The notes beneath the pieces were generated by a model. It was not told the origin of the DNA, searched no databases, and saw nothing but the letters and a program-made list of their open reading frames with translations. A program made the translations under genes and the position numbers. Below are positions 23,757 through 35,545 of a stretch of 64,000 nucleotides of DNA, piece by piece. Positions within the stretch are counted from its first letter, which is position 1, and each line of letters opens with the position of its first letter. Origin of the DNA: Papio anubis (lineage: Eukaryota; Chordata; Mammalia; Primates; Cercopithecidae); contig NC_044980.1 of the NCBI RefSeq assembly GCF_008728515.1, positions 30,086,290 through 30,150,289 of the forward strand, given 5' to 3'.

Positions 23757-24081
23757 TTTTCCTTTTTTCTTTTTTCTTTTCGAGATGGGACTTGCTCTCC
23801 AATCCAGGCTGGAGTTCAGTGGCACAATTATAACTCTCTGTAGCCTTAAAGTCTTAAAGTCCTGGACTCAAGCTATCCTCCCACCTCAGACTTCATAGTA
23901 TCTGGGACTACAGGCACATGCCACCATGTTGTAACAATTTGTGAGTTGTTGTTGTTTTTTTAAAATAGAGATGGGGTCTCACCATATTGTCCAGGCTGGT
24001 CTTGAGCTCCTGGCCTCAAGTGATGCTCCCACCTCTGCTTCCCAAGTAGTTCGGATTACAGGCATGAGCCACCACCAGCTT
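23757..24081 (-). mobile_element. AluJ, antisense
   Basis: T-rich head, then CGAGATGGGACTTGCTCTCC, through GAGATGGGGTCTCACCATAT, to GGCATGAGCCACCACCAGCT. Divergence is high and several positions are of AluJ type. Flanks AACTCATTC and AACTCACGG may be a decayed duplication. Confidence 0.85.
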
Positions 24082-24339
24082 GAACTCACGGTTTTGGACA
24101 CAAATATTGGGACACAATGTATAGAACTGTGGTGTGAGAGAAGCATACAGGTACTCACTCTCCCCTATATGTTCTTTTCTTTTGAAAATTACCAATTATT
24201 TTCTTTCTATCTCTAGTTTAGGTGTTTTACTTCAGTCAGTCCTTAGAAAAGCCCTCCTATTTTGTCCATATGTGCTTAACAATAGATCTTTTCTCGAGAC
24301 TTCAGTTACCACATCTTCATGAAAGATCCCAACACTAAA

Positions 24340-24680
24340 CTTTTTACTGGGTTCTGTGTCTCAACTCTGAACTCTTTTCTAAGTTCTAGATCTGGATCTT
24401 CATCTGCCACTTAAATATGTTCACTGAGATTTCATCACCACCTTAAATTCAAAATGTTCCAAATAAACTCAAATTTTTCTAAAACAAACCAGCATTCTGC
24501 ACCATGCTATTCCAGCGCCCCACCTTCTATTTGCAACAAGCCAAGACTTCTTCCTCAGCTGTCTTTGATATGTTTTGGACTTTTTGTCTTTTCTCACCTG
24601 GGAAATTCCTCTTTTTATCAAAACAGTTTATATTTGTCACATGACATTATTTTGAGCTATCCAGGATCTATGGACCCTTG
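24340..24680 (+). repeat. L2 RT-region fragment, sense
   Basis: TCTAGATCTGGATCTTCATC, TGCCACTTAAATATG, TTCACTGAGATTTCATC, CACCTTAAATTCAAAATG and TTCCAAATAAACTCAAA follow the L2 RT region after the ADD box. It is a separate copy, since it restarts upstream in L2 order relative to the previous one. Confidence 0.55.
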
Positions 24681-25009
24681 TGTTAGTTTGCTAGGGCTGC
24701 CGTAACAACTACCACAGACTAGGTGGCCACGGAATGGATCAAGGTGTCAGCAAGACTGGTTTCACCTGAGGCTTCTTCCTTAGCTTATAGATGGCCCTCT
24801 TCTCTTGATCTTCCTCTGGGCACATCTGTGCCCTAATCCCTTCTTCTAAGGGCACTAGTTGTATTGGAATAGGGCCCATTCCCCATAACTTTATTTAACC
24901 CCAATTACCTCTTTAAAGACCCTATCTTCAAATACAGTCATATGTTGAGGTACTAGGAGTCAGGATTTCAACATACGAATTTTAAGGGGGCATACTTTAG
25001 CCCATAACA
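24681..25009 (-). repeat. MLT1-type MaLR LTR, antisense
   Basis: Opens TGTTAGTTTGCTAGGGCTGC and ends GGCATACTTTAGCCCATAACA. Internal CAAGGTGTCAGCAAGACTGG and TTACCTCTTTAAAGACCCTA are in antisense MLT1 order. The outer-middle part (the usual 'cagaaatttattctctcacag') is deleted. Confidence 0.75.
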
Positions 25010-25645
25010 ACTTTCTTATACAATTGAGGAAGCTCCTACATTATAAATCTTTTCCTACCATCATTGAAGTCAAATTTCCAGACTCCTTTGCATGTGACTT
25101 GAGCTCACTGGCAACCTAGTGATGTAAAGAAGGCAGGACTCTGAGCAATACAATCTGGAGAAGACAAGGTAGGTACATCTAGTTTCCAAAGGCAGCAGTA
25201 CCAAGATTCTAGTTTTGTATCGAGTACTCAACTGTGGTATCAGTGGTATTTCTCCTGGAAAAGGTCTGTGGTAGAGTTTGGTGTACTATTCTGGAAAGAA
25301 AGTCTCCACAACTAGTGTTCTGAACCTCTCAGAGAATCCATGAGTTATTTTGCATCTTTCTTAGATTTATCTTGACCTAAATTAAGAGTCTGTTTCTGTT
25401 GTTTGCAGCTAAGGATCCCAGTTGATACCTTGAATTTTAAAGTGATTTACATAATCCTTATCCTTATTGAAGTATTGTTACAAAAGAGATTAATCAGAAT
25501 CTATCAATTACTAATATTAACTTCATAAAACAATCTTCTTTTTTCTTGCTTTCGTTAATTATGAAAAAGGCAACTCACAGGCCATTATAAGTATTCTAAT
25601 TTGGATCTTATGAAATGCATCTTTATCTAGGCTTTCTGATTTACT
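25010..25645. other. unassigned, possibly an old LTR relic
   Basis: Some phrases (GACTTGAGCTCACTGGCAAC, TTTCTGTTGTTTGCAGCTAA) look like old LTR or MER sequence but I cannot place them in a family. Confidence 0.3.
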
Positions 25646-25649
25646 TTCA

Positions 25650-25860
25650 CTCACTACAATAAATCCTGCCTATTACCACCAGGTGGATTTGTTTAAAGTA
25701 CATTATTTTTAACCAGTACACTACCCTGCCTTATTACTTTCAAAATCTAGCCATTGCCTGTATGATAAAGTTTATATGCCTCTTGTGTGCATTTAAGTTT
25801 TCCTCACTCTAACTCAAGTGCACTTCATCTTCCATTATAAACTCTCTCTTTCTTTTAAGA
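25650..25860 (+). repeat. L2 fragment, sense, first part
   Basis: CACTACCCTGCCTTATTACT, CAAAATCTAGCCATTGCC and ATGATAAAGTTTATATGCC follow the conserved L2 C-terminal RT region ('cctgcttaaaaccctccaatggc...'). It continues after the MIR at 26100. Confidence 0.55.
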
Positions 25861-25889
25861 AAAATCAAATAGAGCAACCAAATTTATGT

Positions 25890-26070
25890 AACACATACAG
25901 TGCGTGGCATTCTCAAAAATGTGTTAATAAATGGTTTTTCTTACTATACGTAAAACTCTGTAGGTTTATTACCAATTTTTGCATATAAGAAATCTGAGAC
26001 TAGAAAAATTAACTAAATTTCCTAAGCTCACACAAATAATAAATGATACTAGGTTTTGAAATCAAGTGTT
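25890..26070 (-). repeat. MIR SINE, antisense
   Basis: GGTTTATTACCAATTTTTGC, AAGAAATCTGAGACTAG, TTAACTAAATTTCCTAAGC and TCACACAAATAATAAATG are collinear with antisense MIR. It seems to interrupt an L2 copy. Confidence 0.5.
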
Positions 26071-26099
26071 TCCTAGCCTTTTCTCACCTTGTGATTCTC

Positions 26100-26360
26100 T
26101 TCGCTGTTTTCCATGCATTTTCCAGCCTCTGAGCTTTTCTTATGCTGTGCTGTAGCCTGGAACATTCAACCAATCCCTCCTTTGCTTATCTAAGTATTAC
26201 TCACACTTTAGAGTCCAGCTCAAGACCTTCAGCCTCAATAAGCTTCTCTGATATCTTCAGCTAATCTGATTTTTTTCCTGAAACCTAGTATAGTTTTTAT
26301 GATCACTATCACTTTCTTTGCTGTTTTGTTACATATTACATCCTATTAACCACTTCTTAT
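26100..26360 (+). repeat. L2 3' UTR, sense, second part
   Basis: TGTAGCCTGGAACATTCAAC, TAGAGTCCAGCTCAAGACC, then AAGCTTCTCTGATATCTTC and ATCACTATCAC match L2 ('tgcctggaatgcc...agactcagctcaaatgtcacc...agaagccttccctgac'). Confidence 0.6.
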
Positions 26361-28139
26361 GTATTTTGCTTTTCCTTCTGTTTGTGAGAGTCAAATCCGT
26401 TAGGTGTGAGATTGTCATCCTTTGCATGCCCCTAGGTACCCTGCATACTGCTAAGTACAGGAGGGAGTGTTACTACACAACTATCCAGTTGAATATTCCC
26501 CATTACTGGGCCATAAAAATGATATTAACATCATGTTTTACATTACTTTTAGCCTTCAGGTGAAGGATACCTCCCAGTGGCCTTGAATAAGCTTATCTTT
26601 GATGTTAACTTCTTTTTATAAAGGGAAAAGATTCTTATACATTTTTATCATTTACCTTCCATTCACAGGGACAAATAAATTTTCAAAAGCACTTTTGGTA
26701 ACTTCGACATGGTAGGTAACAAATCTTAAGTCTATTGGTAAGCTGGGTGATTCGAGTTTAATAGGAAAAAAATAGTTTGTGATTAAGAAGTTAGTGTATA
26801 GCAGTTTATAGCAGTTTTTTTTTTTAATTCTTGGAAATCAAATGGGCTCATTTCATTGCCTCTGCACCATAACCCACTGAAAGCAATGGACTTGCAGAGA
26901 TTTAAGGTAAGTTTTTTAAAATGTGATTTTAAGGCCAAGAAAATATGAATACAAGTTCGTTTAAAAATTTTTATGTTTCTTACTAATCCACAGACCACAA
27001 CCATAAGGAACTAGCCACTCAACCTCTGTAATCAGACTCTTATACATCAGAAGACATAAGAAATAAGATATTCAGAGATGCACTGGTACCTGACTACATC
27101 GAATTTGTTTTTGTAAAAAAATGTAAGTAACCATATGAAATGACCCAATTACTATCTTCTTTTGTGTAGAATTCCAAGCTCCACTTTATCTTTTGTGTGC
27201 ATATAAAGTACAAAAGAATGATTGTTTGAGCTATTATTTTGTGCTTATATCCTCAGTAATGCAAGCATTCTTTCCATCACTGATATAAAAATCTAAATTT
27301 TAGTTTTGGAAATATCAGCAGTAATTTAAAATTATTTTTAAATTGTATAAGATCATTGAAACTAAGTAACTTAATTGCTCTAACGTTTACTCTCTGTTTT
27401 GATTGTACTTCACAGCACCCCTTAAAAAAAGAGTCAACAGTATTCACTCTGGCTGCCCAAGTGATTATACAACCGTTACCTAGAAATGGAGGCTGGGAAA
27501 TTCCAACAGATTTTCTTCTTTATTCATGACGTAGCCCATGCCCACTTAAATATTTGCCTGGTGTCTTTTGGTGTCTAATCAATGTGAGTAGAATGTCTGC
27601 AGGAGAATTAAGTCATACATTCTGGAGAGTCTTTGTAAATAGTTTTGCCTACAACTAACCATGGTATGATATGACATTATGATGGGAAAGCTGAAAGGGC
27701 TACACTAATTATGTCCCAATTATGTTATCCTATCATGTAGCTCTAGAGTTATTAGAAACCAAGAGTTCAGAAGCAGTCATATAAAAATCTAAAATTCTAT
27801 TAGGATAATGATCATTCAGGTTACATTTCTATTGCTTATGTTTTATCATGGGACTGGACTAATATGAGATGGCAAAGCTGCAGACACATGTGCAAGCTAC
27901 AGGGTTAGATATTTAGGAAATGCCCCTCAAAGTTTGTGTTGGAATAAAGCTAAGTCATTCCTTTCCTTCAACCTGGGCATACAAAACTCAGAGTGCAGAC
28001 AAATGAGAAAAAAAATAGATGAGGAAGATAAAGCCTGATAACATGTATGAGATGTGTAAGTCTTCTTTCCATCTGGCACATCTTTGAAGGGCCCAGGTAC
28101 ACATAGGAATTTCACATGTGAGAAAGATCACAAATAGTA
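26361..28139. other. unassigned sequence, 1.8 kb
   Basis: No family or gene recognised. Short T and A runs only. Confidence 0.4.
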
Positions 28140-28400
28140 GTTTAGGACCACTATGTGCTGGGCACTGTGGTAGGCACTGAGATTTCAGTGCTGTGGAAAT
28201 ACACGGCTGATGAAGAAGTTACAGCCCAGCAGAGAAGGAGCTCAACAAACCGATCAATTCACAAATTACCAATCAATAAAATTTGTACTAAGTGCTTCAA
28301 AAATAAGTAAAAAGTTTTACACAACCATAGACATTACATTTGGGTAGTCAGAAAACATTTTCCCAACAGATAATATTTAAGATTAGGCCTGAAAAATAAT
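28140..28400 (-). repeat. L2 3' end, antisense
   Basis: CACTATGTGCTGGGCACTGT, GGTAGGCACTGAG, then AAGAAGTTACAGCCCAGCAG, AACAAACCGATCAATTC and TAAGTGCTTCAAAA match the antisense L2 terminus and 3' UTR. Confidence 0.6.
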
Positions 28401-28623
28401 TAAAATTGACTTGACAAGGTGCATTTTGTATTTAATATCATTTTATTCTTCCATTTTATTTTAAACATCAGAGAGCCCTGTGTATATCTAAAATCTGTTT
28501 GGAAGGACCAGATAGACAGTAAGAGATTAAAGATATGGCAAAGAGGAGGGTTCATGCATAGTGCAAATTCCCTGTGAAGTTAGGAGAGAAGTGCAAGGTC
28601 TTATCTGACCTTAGATAAGAGAA

Positions 28624-28860
28624 GATCTCGGCTCACTGCAACCACTGCCTCCCAGGTTCAAGCAATTCTCCTGCCTCAGCCTCCCGAGTAGCTGGGATTA
28701 CAGGTGCCCACCACCATGCCCAGCTAATCTTTGTATTTTTAGTAAAGATGGGGTTTCGCCATGTTTGCCAGGCTGGTCTCGAACTCCTGACCTCAGGTGA
28801 TCCACCTGCCTCGGCCTCCCAAAGTTCTAGGATTACAGACATTAGCCACTGTGCCCAGCC
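28624..28860 (-). mobile_element. AluS-like, antisense, 3' end missing
   Basis: Starts abruptly at GATCTCGGCTCACTGCAACC and runs to GTGCCCAGCC. The poly(T) head and about 55 bp of the right-arm end are absent, which is not a normal insertion product and implies a later deletion. No duplication recoverable. Confidence 0.88.
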
Positions 28861-29438
28861 CCTATGTTAATTACTTCATATGATTTCAAATTATGTTAAC
28901 ACATCATCTTCTTACCTCGTACATGATATTTACACATATATGAATCTATGAATATCTATGGATATATATATTCTAATGCAAAAGTGTGAATATACAGTTC
29001 TTGATACTCGTTCACATCAAACACATTTGCAAAGGTTGATAAAATCATTATTTATATGTAGTAAGTATTCTGCTCAGTTGCTTCTGCTAATATTTACAAA
29101 CTTAAGCTCTGCCTGTGGTCATCTATCATCTGCATGAGCTGCTATTTCTCTGATTTCCACGTGTCAAGATTATCTAACTACTTTTCTAAGTGTGTCCTTT
29201 AGCAGATTTTTTTTTCTTTATTGATATTTACATAGCCAATTTCCAGTCATACTATGTAATTGCTAATCCAACCAAGATAAATCTAAACGTTGTCCCACAA
29301 TATCATTCCCAAAAACACTTTTTTAATGCATAGCCCAAGATCTACTTTACTCACACAGCCCGGGTACTACAGCTCACAATGGAACCTCTTCTTGTGAATT
29401 TCTTTAACCCTTCATGTTCTGTTCAGAAAATTTTAGAT
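28861..29438. other. unassigned AT-rich sequence
   Basis: No family recognised. There is a TA-rich patch at about 28933-28980. Confidence 0.4.
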
Positions 29439-29759
29439 TTGAGCCAAATGTAGTAGCTCATACCTGTAATCCCAGCATTTTGGGAGACTGAGGAGGGTGG
29501 ATTACTTGAGGTCAGGAGTTTCAGAACAGCCTGGCCAACATGGTGAAACTCCGTCTCTACTAAAAATACCAAAAAAAAAAAAAAAAAAAAAGTAGCTGGG
29601 TATTGTGGCAGGCACCTGTAATCCCAGCTACTTGGGAGGCTGAGGCAGGAGAATCGCTTGAACCCAGGAGGTGGAGGTTTCAATGAGCCAAGATCACACC
29701 ATTGAACTCCAGCCTGGGTGACAGAGTGAGTGAGACTCTGTCTCAAAAAGAAAAAAAAA
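29439..29759 (+). mobile_element. AluS-like, full length, sense
   Basis: GAGCCAAATGTAGTAGCTCA start, mid linker expanded to about A21 (29571-29591), right arm ending GACTCTGTCTCAAAAAG. CpG sites are mostly decayed. Flanking TTTTAGATTT and GTTTAAATTT may be a worn duplication. Confidence 0.9.
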
Positions 29760-32700
29760 GTTTAAATTTAACTAAAAACTGCTTTAGTGATTCATTACCT
29801 TTTCTGCCATGCATGTAAATATCACCACTAAAATAATTTAATTTGGTCTTCCTATTTTTTATAGCTTATTGGTTTTTCCCAAAATGCCCAGCACAATCTG
29901 CAGCACATAATAGATGCTAAATAGATACATTCCATTTGGACTTTGTGATATTCCACCAATGCTCGTGAATTGGCCCAAATCCCAAATGCTACTGCTGCTG
30001 CATTTGCATTAAATGAGATTTATAAGTTAACTTAACAAAGCCTCTCAAGGAAATCAGAACCAATTTTGTCATGGGGCCAAGTTTCTGAGTTTCACAATCA
30101 TATTGAGGTTGACCACCACTGAGAAGGTCTTTAGGTTGTCTACATGCAATTTAAACTCATGTTTAGTGCCACTGTGAATGCATCCTCCTCAAGCATAGAC
30201 TGGATTTATAGATTAGTTTTTATCTTTTATCAAGGCATTGTTTTATATCATATTGCTGAAATGGCAGAATGGTAATGGTTTTCTCTTCTGTGTAGTTAAT
30301 GGAAAATTTTTACTGCTTTTAGACTCCTTATATAACTACATTTTCTTCAGGCTTAAGTCCATTTGACTGTCCCTACTCTGAAAAATTATCTGTAATCTCT
30401 TGTGAGTCTTTATGTAGGAGCATTTCTAGATGACTGACTCAGGATCTTTTCAATGACACCAATAGCATATTGAGTCATAAGAGCTTTGCTGAAGGATTAA
30501 GTGTAGCAGAACAAAAGATGTGCTTGTTCCGTGCCGCACCCTCATCTAAGCAAACAAGCATGTATATAATAAATCTGCACTCACTGCACAATTTATTTAA
30601 CTTGATTTTCATAAAAAAAAAATACCAGCAGAACACAATCAAGTCTAACACAGCCTGCCACACATTTACAAAGTCCCTTTAGAAACTCAGTGATATTCTT
30701 ATGACAGTCAATTCTACCTCTCAATAATATTTCCAGGTAAAGTGTTTTTGTGAAGTTAATTAATACTACATCATCATTATTGAGGGACATATATTGAGAA
30801 CCCATGACATTAGGTGACACTTAAAATTTGGAAATAATAATCCTTGTTCCCATAGTAATTCCCAAAGCCTACTTGCAGAATAAAGTCCTTGATACTCTAT
30901 TTCTCACTAGTCATTCTGCTAAAGCAAACTATCTTCTCAATTAGAGAAAGCTTGATGTGGCAACTGTACAACTAATAGTATTATCTACCAGAATCTTTCA
31001 ATAACAGAGAAATAGGTGCTCAAACAAAGCACCACAATTTGAGTTCTTGCCTTCCTTTTCAAAACTAGTCATGACTCTCTTTGTTGTGTATGTTGAAGAC
31101 AAGCTCTCACGGACACCACATCAACTTCTGTTATTCTTCCTTAACCCTTCCAAAAGAAGTAAAGGAGCTTCATAAAAAGAATCAATAGCAGCAATTTTCA
31201 GAAGAACCAATTTATATCATTTACAAGGAGGCTTTATTGGAACTCATGAACACTAATAGCAAAAAAGATGCTTTTCATATGGTGAACTTTACCATATCAA
31301 ATTTAAATTCATTTTCATTTTTCCTTTTAAGGTCTAAAGACAAGATCAATTTCTAAACCAATCAAGAGAGATAAAGGTGATTGTTAGAATCAACAACAGG
31401 TATAAAAAATTATATTCTTTAATGCTCCTGAAGCTCATGTTATGTCAATAGCAGAAAATTTAGTGATGAAAAAGAGTACTCATCCTTAGCTTTAAGAAAA
31501 GAATTATTCTAGTAAATATCACTAGAATAACATGTCCTGTCCTGGCAGCAGCAAAAAATGTATTGATTAAGAACTACTGCAATTTTATTGTTTGCAATTA
31601 ACTTTTCTATGGTAATGCCAGTATTTCAGAGAAAAAATCATTTACCAAAGGCTGTATAGGTCAGAACCATAGTATTACAAAATATTTTCTCAAACAACTA
31701 CCTGATAAAGTTGTGCTGCTTAAAAAAGGACATCGCAACGGAATGTCCTATGTGGCATTTTGATTTCCTCGATTAGAAATGGCTAGTGCCATCTCTAAAA
31801 TCATTTTGTAGCCAGTGTTTTTACAGGGGTGGAATTGTCTCTATTTGTGTGTATATGATCATGCTGATGTTTAGTCTGTGGTAGGAATTAGAACATTGAA
31901 ATGACAGTCCTTGACACTCCGTTTCATTAACCTTGTCGAGTGCTGTGCCATGCCATGCTCAGATGGACAGTTTAAAAACTGCTGCTTGATGATGTTGATG
32001 ATGATGATAATGATGATGATGATGACAATGACCACTGGTAGGTTAGTTGGGGACCTTCTGCTGTCCCCTAAATATTATTTCCTCCAGTTGGTCAATTATT
32101 TTCCTTGCTCTAACTAATGGTAAAGGGCAATCATAAAGTGAATACTAAAAATTGTAATACCTTCTCAAAGTATTAGTTATTGCAAAGCTGGTACAGGTAA
32201 ATTATTACCAAGTTTAGAAAAGCTCGCATAGGTCAGTATACACAAAACATTTTTAAGACGTTTATATTTAAGAAAATATTTTTTAAAAATAGATAGCATT
32301 TTTATTGTAACAAAAAATTTAAAATATAAAATATATAAAGCAAAAATACATTTATTTTCCCTTTAAGACCTCTTGTCAATTTCTCCTTCCCTCTCTAAAC
32401 ACTTTGCCATAAACAGAATAATTAATAGAATAAATATTCCTAGAAAGATATTCCTTTACACTTAAATTTTGTGTGGCTGCTTGTGTAATCTCCAGTTGAC
32501 AGTCACATGCTTGATTCCATTTGGAGGGGATAAAGATATTCCTGAGCTATTAGGTCCTTGTTTTAAAATGCTATGAGTTATCTCTGAGGTAAAATGGCAC
32601 GCGAAGGAGACAGCCTCTCACATCTTTTCTCTAATCCCTCAACCTATAAAAGACTCTATGCACTTCATAGCACCTGCCTTGTTGCTTAAAACTGACATTA

Positions 32701-33849
32701 GGGAAGAAGCCCTCCTGGTTATCAAATACCTTCTCTTGTCAGTTTGTAATGTATTCGTCCATAAAAGTCCTGCTGCTGGAGCATTCAGTCAAGGTAGTCT
32801 GAGTCTCAGCAAGATGGAATGGCAGCCTATGGGGAGCAATTGAGCCCTTTATAAGATGTCCAGGCTGCAGCAGAGGGACCACCTGCTGTCTCACAGCCTC
32901 AGGGAGTCTCGACTCCCTGCTTATTCTGAAATAATTTAGAGGCCAGACAGGAGCAAGGGCACAGTAGCACTTAGCTCTTCAGTAAATGGAAATAATTTTT
33001 AAAAGACTATTAAAGTATTGGGAAAGATTTTTTCTTCCTGTAAAACTTGTGTTTTATTAGTGTTGGATGAACTCTAAACCACGTGTTCTTAACACTGCCC
33101 TTTTCCTGTCTTTGTATTAGAGTTTGAATTTTTTACAGGCACAAACCTGAAAGATGAGAGTTTTGTTCTTTGCATCATATCTCTGAGGTCTTTGATACTT
33201 CATTGTCCTTACTTAAAAGGAAATGTTGATTGGATTTTTCCAGTCTGTCATCCATAAGTATCAGGTTGAACATGGAATAAAATGACAATAAAAGTTCACG
33301 TGACTGAAAAATCCCAACCATGGGCACCCACACATGAAGCAAACTGGTTTGAGCTTTATAACTCAATAAAGCTTTACCTTCAAAGGGAATAATCAGTGAT
33401 TTGGTATTTGAGTTAAGGATTAATTAACAGGTCAGAAAAATAAGAGGAAATATATTAATGAGTACCGTATCATGATGTGATGCAAAATTTCTTTTCATTA
33501 AAATCAGAAACAAAACTGTTGATTTTATTTCCAACATCTTGGAAAACAGAAAATAAATTATGATTACTCCAAGGAAAAAAATGAATGTTCCATTGAAAAA
33601 AGTGCAGATTTGATAATGCATTTTTATCATAGAAAAAAAGCAGATAATGACTACTAATTAATAAATATGGAAGGTAAAGATCGAAAGTGAAATTAAACAC
33701 AAAGCTGATTAAATGGTCAAACAATAACTTCCTATTTTAAAACGTTACAAAAAAGCAGATATATTCAGAATTATAACCCCCAAAATCTAGGGAACACTAT
33801 TTCTGCATACATGATTCAGTCTGCTTTGAATCAACTATTTTTTAAATGC
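29760..33849. other. unassigned sequence, 4 kb
   Basis: No repeat family or exon recognised, apart from the GAT microsatellite at 31988-32025. This is one of the two longest stretches without a young repeat. Confidence 0.4.
31988..32025 (+). repeat. (GAT)n microsatellite, imperfect
   Basis: About 12 GAT/TGA units with two interruptions (GTT and AAT). It produces a spurious Met-rich frame. Confidence 0.9.
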
Positions 33850-33864
33850 AAAAAAAAAGGGTAG

Positions 33865-34004
33865 GGCCGGGCGCAGTGGCTCACGCCTGTAATCCTAGCA
33901 CTTTGGGAGGCCGAGGCGGGCAGATCACGAGGTCAGGAGATCGAGACCATCCTGGCTAACACGGTGAAACCCCGTCTCTACTAAAAATACAAAAAAAAAA
34001 AAAA
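33865..34004 (+). mobile_element. AluY left arm only, with own duplication
   Basis: GGCCGGGCGCAGTGGCTCAC to the linker CTAAAAATAC, then directly into poly(A). The right arm is absent. The flanks share an A-run plus GGGTA (33850-33863 and about 34005-34018), so the half-copy was inserted as such and is not a later deletion. Sequence is AluY (GATCACGAGGTCAGGAGATC). Confidence 0.92.
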
Positions 34005-34234
34005 AAAAAAAAAGGGTAAGTTTTCAGAGAAAACAAGTAAAATAATTTGTAAGTAAAATTATCCAAAAAAAATTGGTTTGTAGCTTTAACTTTATAAAGA
34101 CAAATCCATAAAATGATTTTTATTAATAAATTTTGGAATATTAGGATAAAATTGGGAGGCTAAAGACCAATTTCTCTGACATATCTGAAGCACCTGAAAA
34201 CATGGGCTAAACCTTTAACACAGCAATTTAATTC

Positions 34235-34800
34235 TCACCTACCTTCACTGCACATTCATGAACTACCTAACATGTACCAGGCACTGCGGTAGGGATCAAG
34301 GAGACATATGATAAGAATGCAACCATTATCTTTCAGGACTGACAATGTTAAGAGAACATGGTCATGTGTAGATAAATGATTACAGAGATCCAAATGCCAT
34401 AATAGAAGCATGCACAGAATAAAGTTATTTGGTCTTTGGTAGGATATAAAAATGGGTAGGCATTCAAAATTTCAGCCAAAGATGCAAGGTTGAGTTGGAA
34501 TTTTCCTAGTGAACAAAAGCTTAAAAAGAGGGAGGAGGAGACAGCCTTTCGAGAAAGTGGACACAGCAAGGGCAAAGGCATGACATCAAGAGGAAAAAGA
34601 AAAAAATTAAAGCACCATGAATTCTGGGAACTATGCATGTATGTCTGAAATGGCAGAATGCAGGACTCTGGAAGAATAGGTAGGTAAGGCCTTTGCATAT
34701 TATTCCAAGGAGTTTGGACTCTATGTTATATACAGTGAGGAATGAAGTCAGGGTTTTAGTAAGAAATTGGTGAGATCAGATTTGATTTTCAGAGATTAAC
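34235..34800 (-). repeat. L2 LINE, antisense
   Basis: CTACCTAACATGTACCAGGC, ACTGCGGTAGGG, TTGAGTTGGAATTTTCC, GCAAGGGCAAAGGCATG, AAGGAGTTTGGACTC and GAGATCAGATTTGATTTTC follow antisense L2 from the 3' terminus into the RT C-terminal region. Confidence 0.65.
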
Positions 34801-35019
34801 CTCTTGGTATGAATGAAATTATGAGTGGCTGGATGAAGGTACAAAACCCTGAGTATATTGTAAAATACTTTCTTGCAATTATTGACTGTGTGCATAAGGC
34901 ATGGTTTAGGATAAAACCTTCAGAACTTGGTTTGGATGGAAATGAAGCCATTAATTTACCCTAGTATCACAGTCTGTTCAAAATGGATGGAATTATTAAG
35001 ATTATTTTTTCTACCCCCA

Positions 35020-35545
35020 TTCTTATCACTAATTTATTCATCCGTTAGTTTCTAAAATATTTACTGAGCATCTACAATGTACTAGACATACTCCCTGCTG
35101 CAATGAAACATATAGCCTACTCCATCCAGACAATAAGAATTATGAAATTAAACTTACATTTATAAGTAGTGATATATGCATAGTAGTAATATACAACATA
35201 TGATTTTATAAGAACATTACAGGAGCCTCATTTAGAGAGTAGACTTGGCAAAGGCCTATTTGAGAAAGTGATTATTAATTAAGACCTGAAGAATGATTAG
35301 GAGACAATTAGACAAAAAGGGAAGAAGGGAAATAATGTGCTAAGGCAGTGAGGCAGGAAAGAGCTTCTTTTATTCCAGAAATGAAAGAAGCCAGATAAGT
35401 TTGGGGATGAGTAAATAAGGAAGGGGATGGCAAGGGAGACACAGGGGGTTTTGGTGGCAGTGACCAGGGAATTGTAGCAAAGCGAAGTAATGTAGCCAAG
35501 AAAAATCTGTATGTATGAGGTCAAAGTCAAACCCAGGTCTCATAA
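35020..35545 (-). repeat. L2 LINE, antisense
   Basis: TTTACTGAGCATCTACAATG, ACTAGACATACTCCCTGC, TTAATTAAGACCTGAAGAAT, and GCTAAGGCAGTGAGGCAGG match the antisense L2 3' UTR in order. It restarts at the L2 terminus, so it is a second copy after 34235-34800. Confidence 0.65.

Noticed and set aside
34348..34698. 116-codon minus-strand open frame
   Set aside because: It lies in an antisense L2 relic; it is leftover L2 sequence, not a gene.
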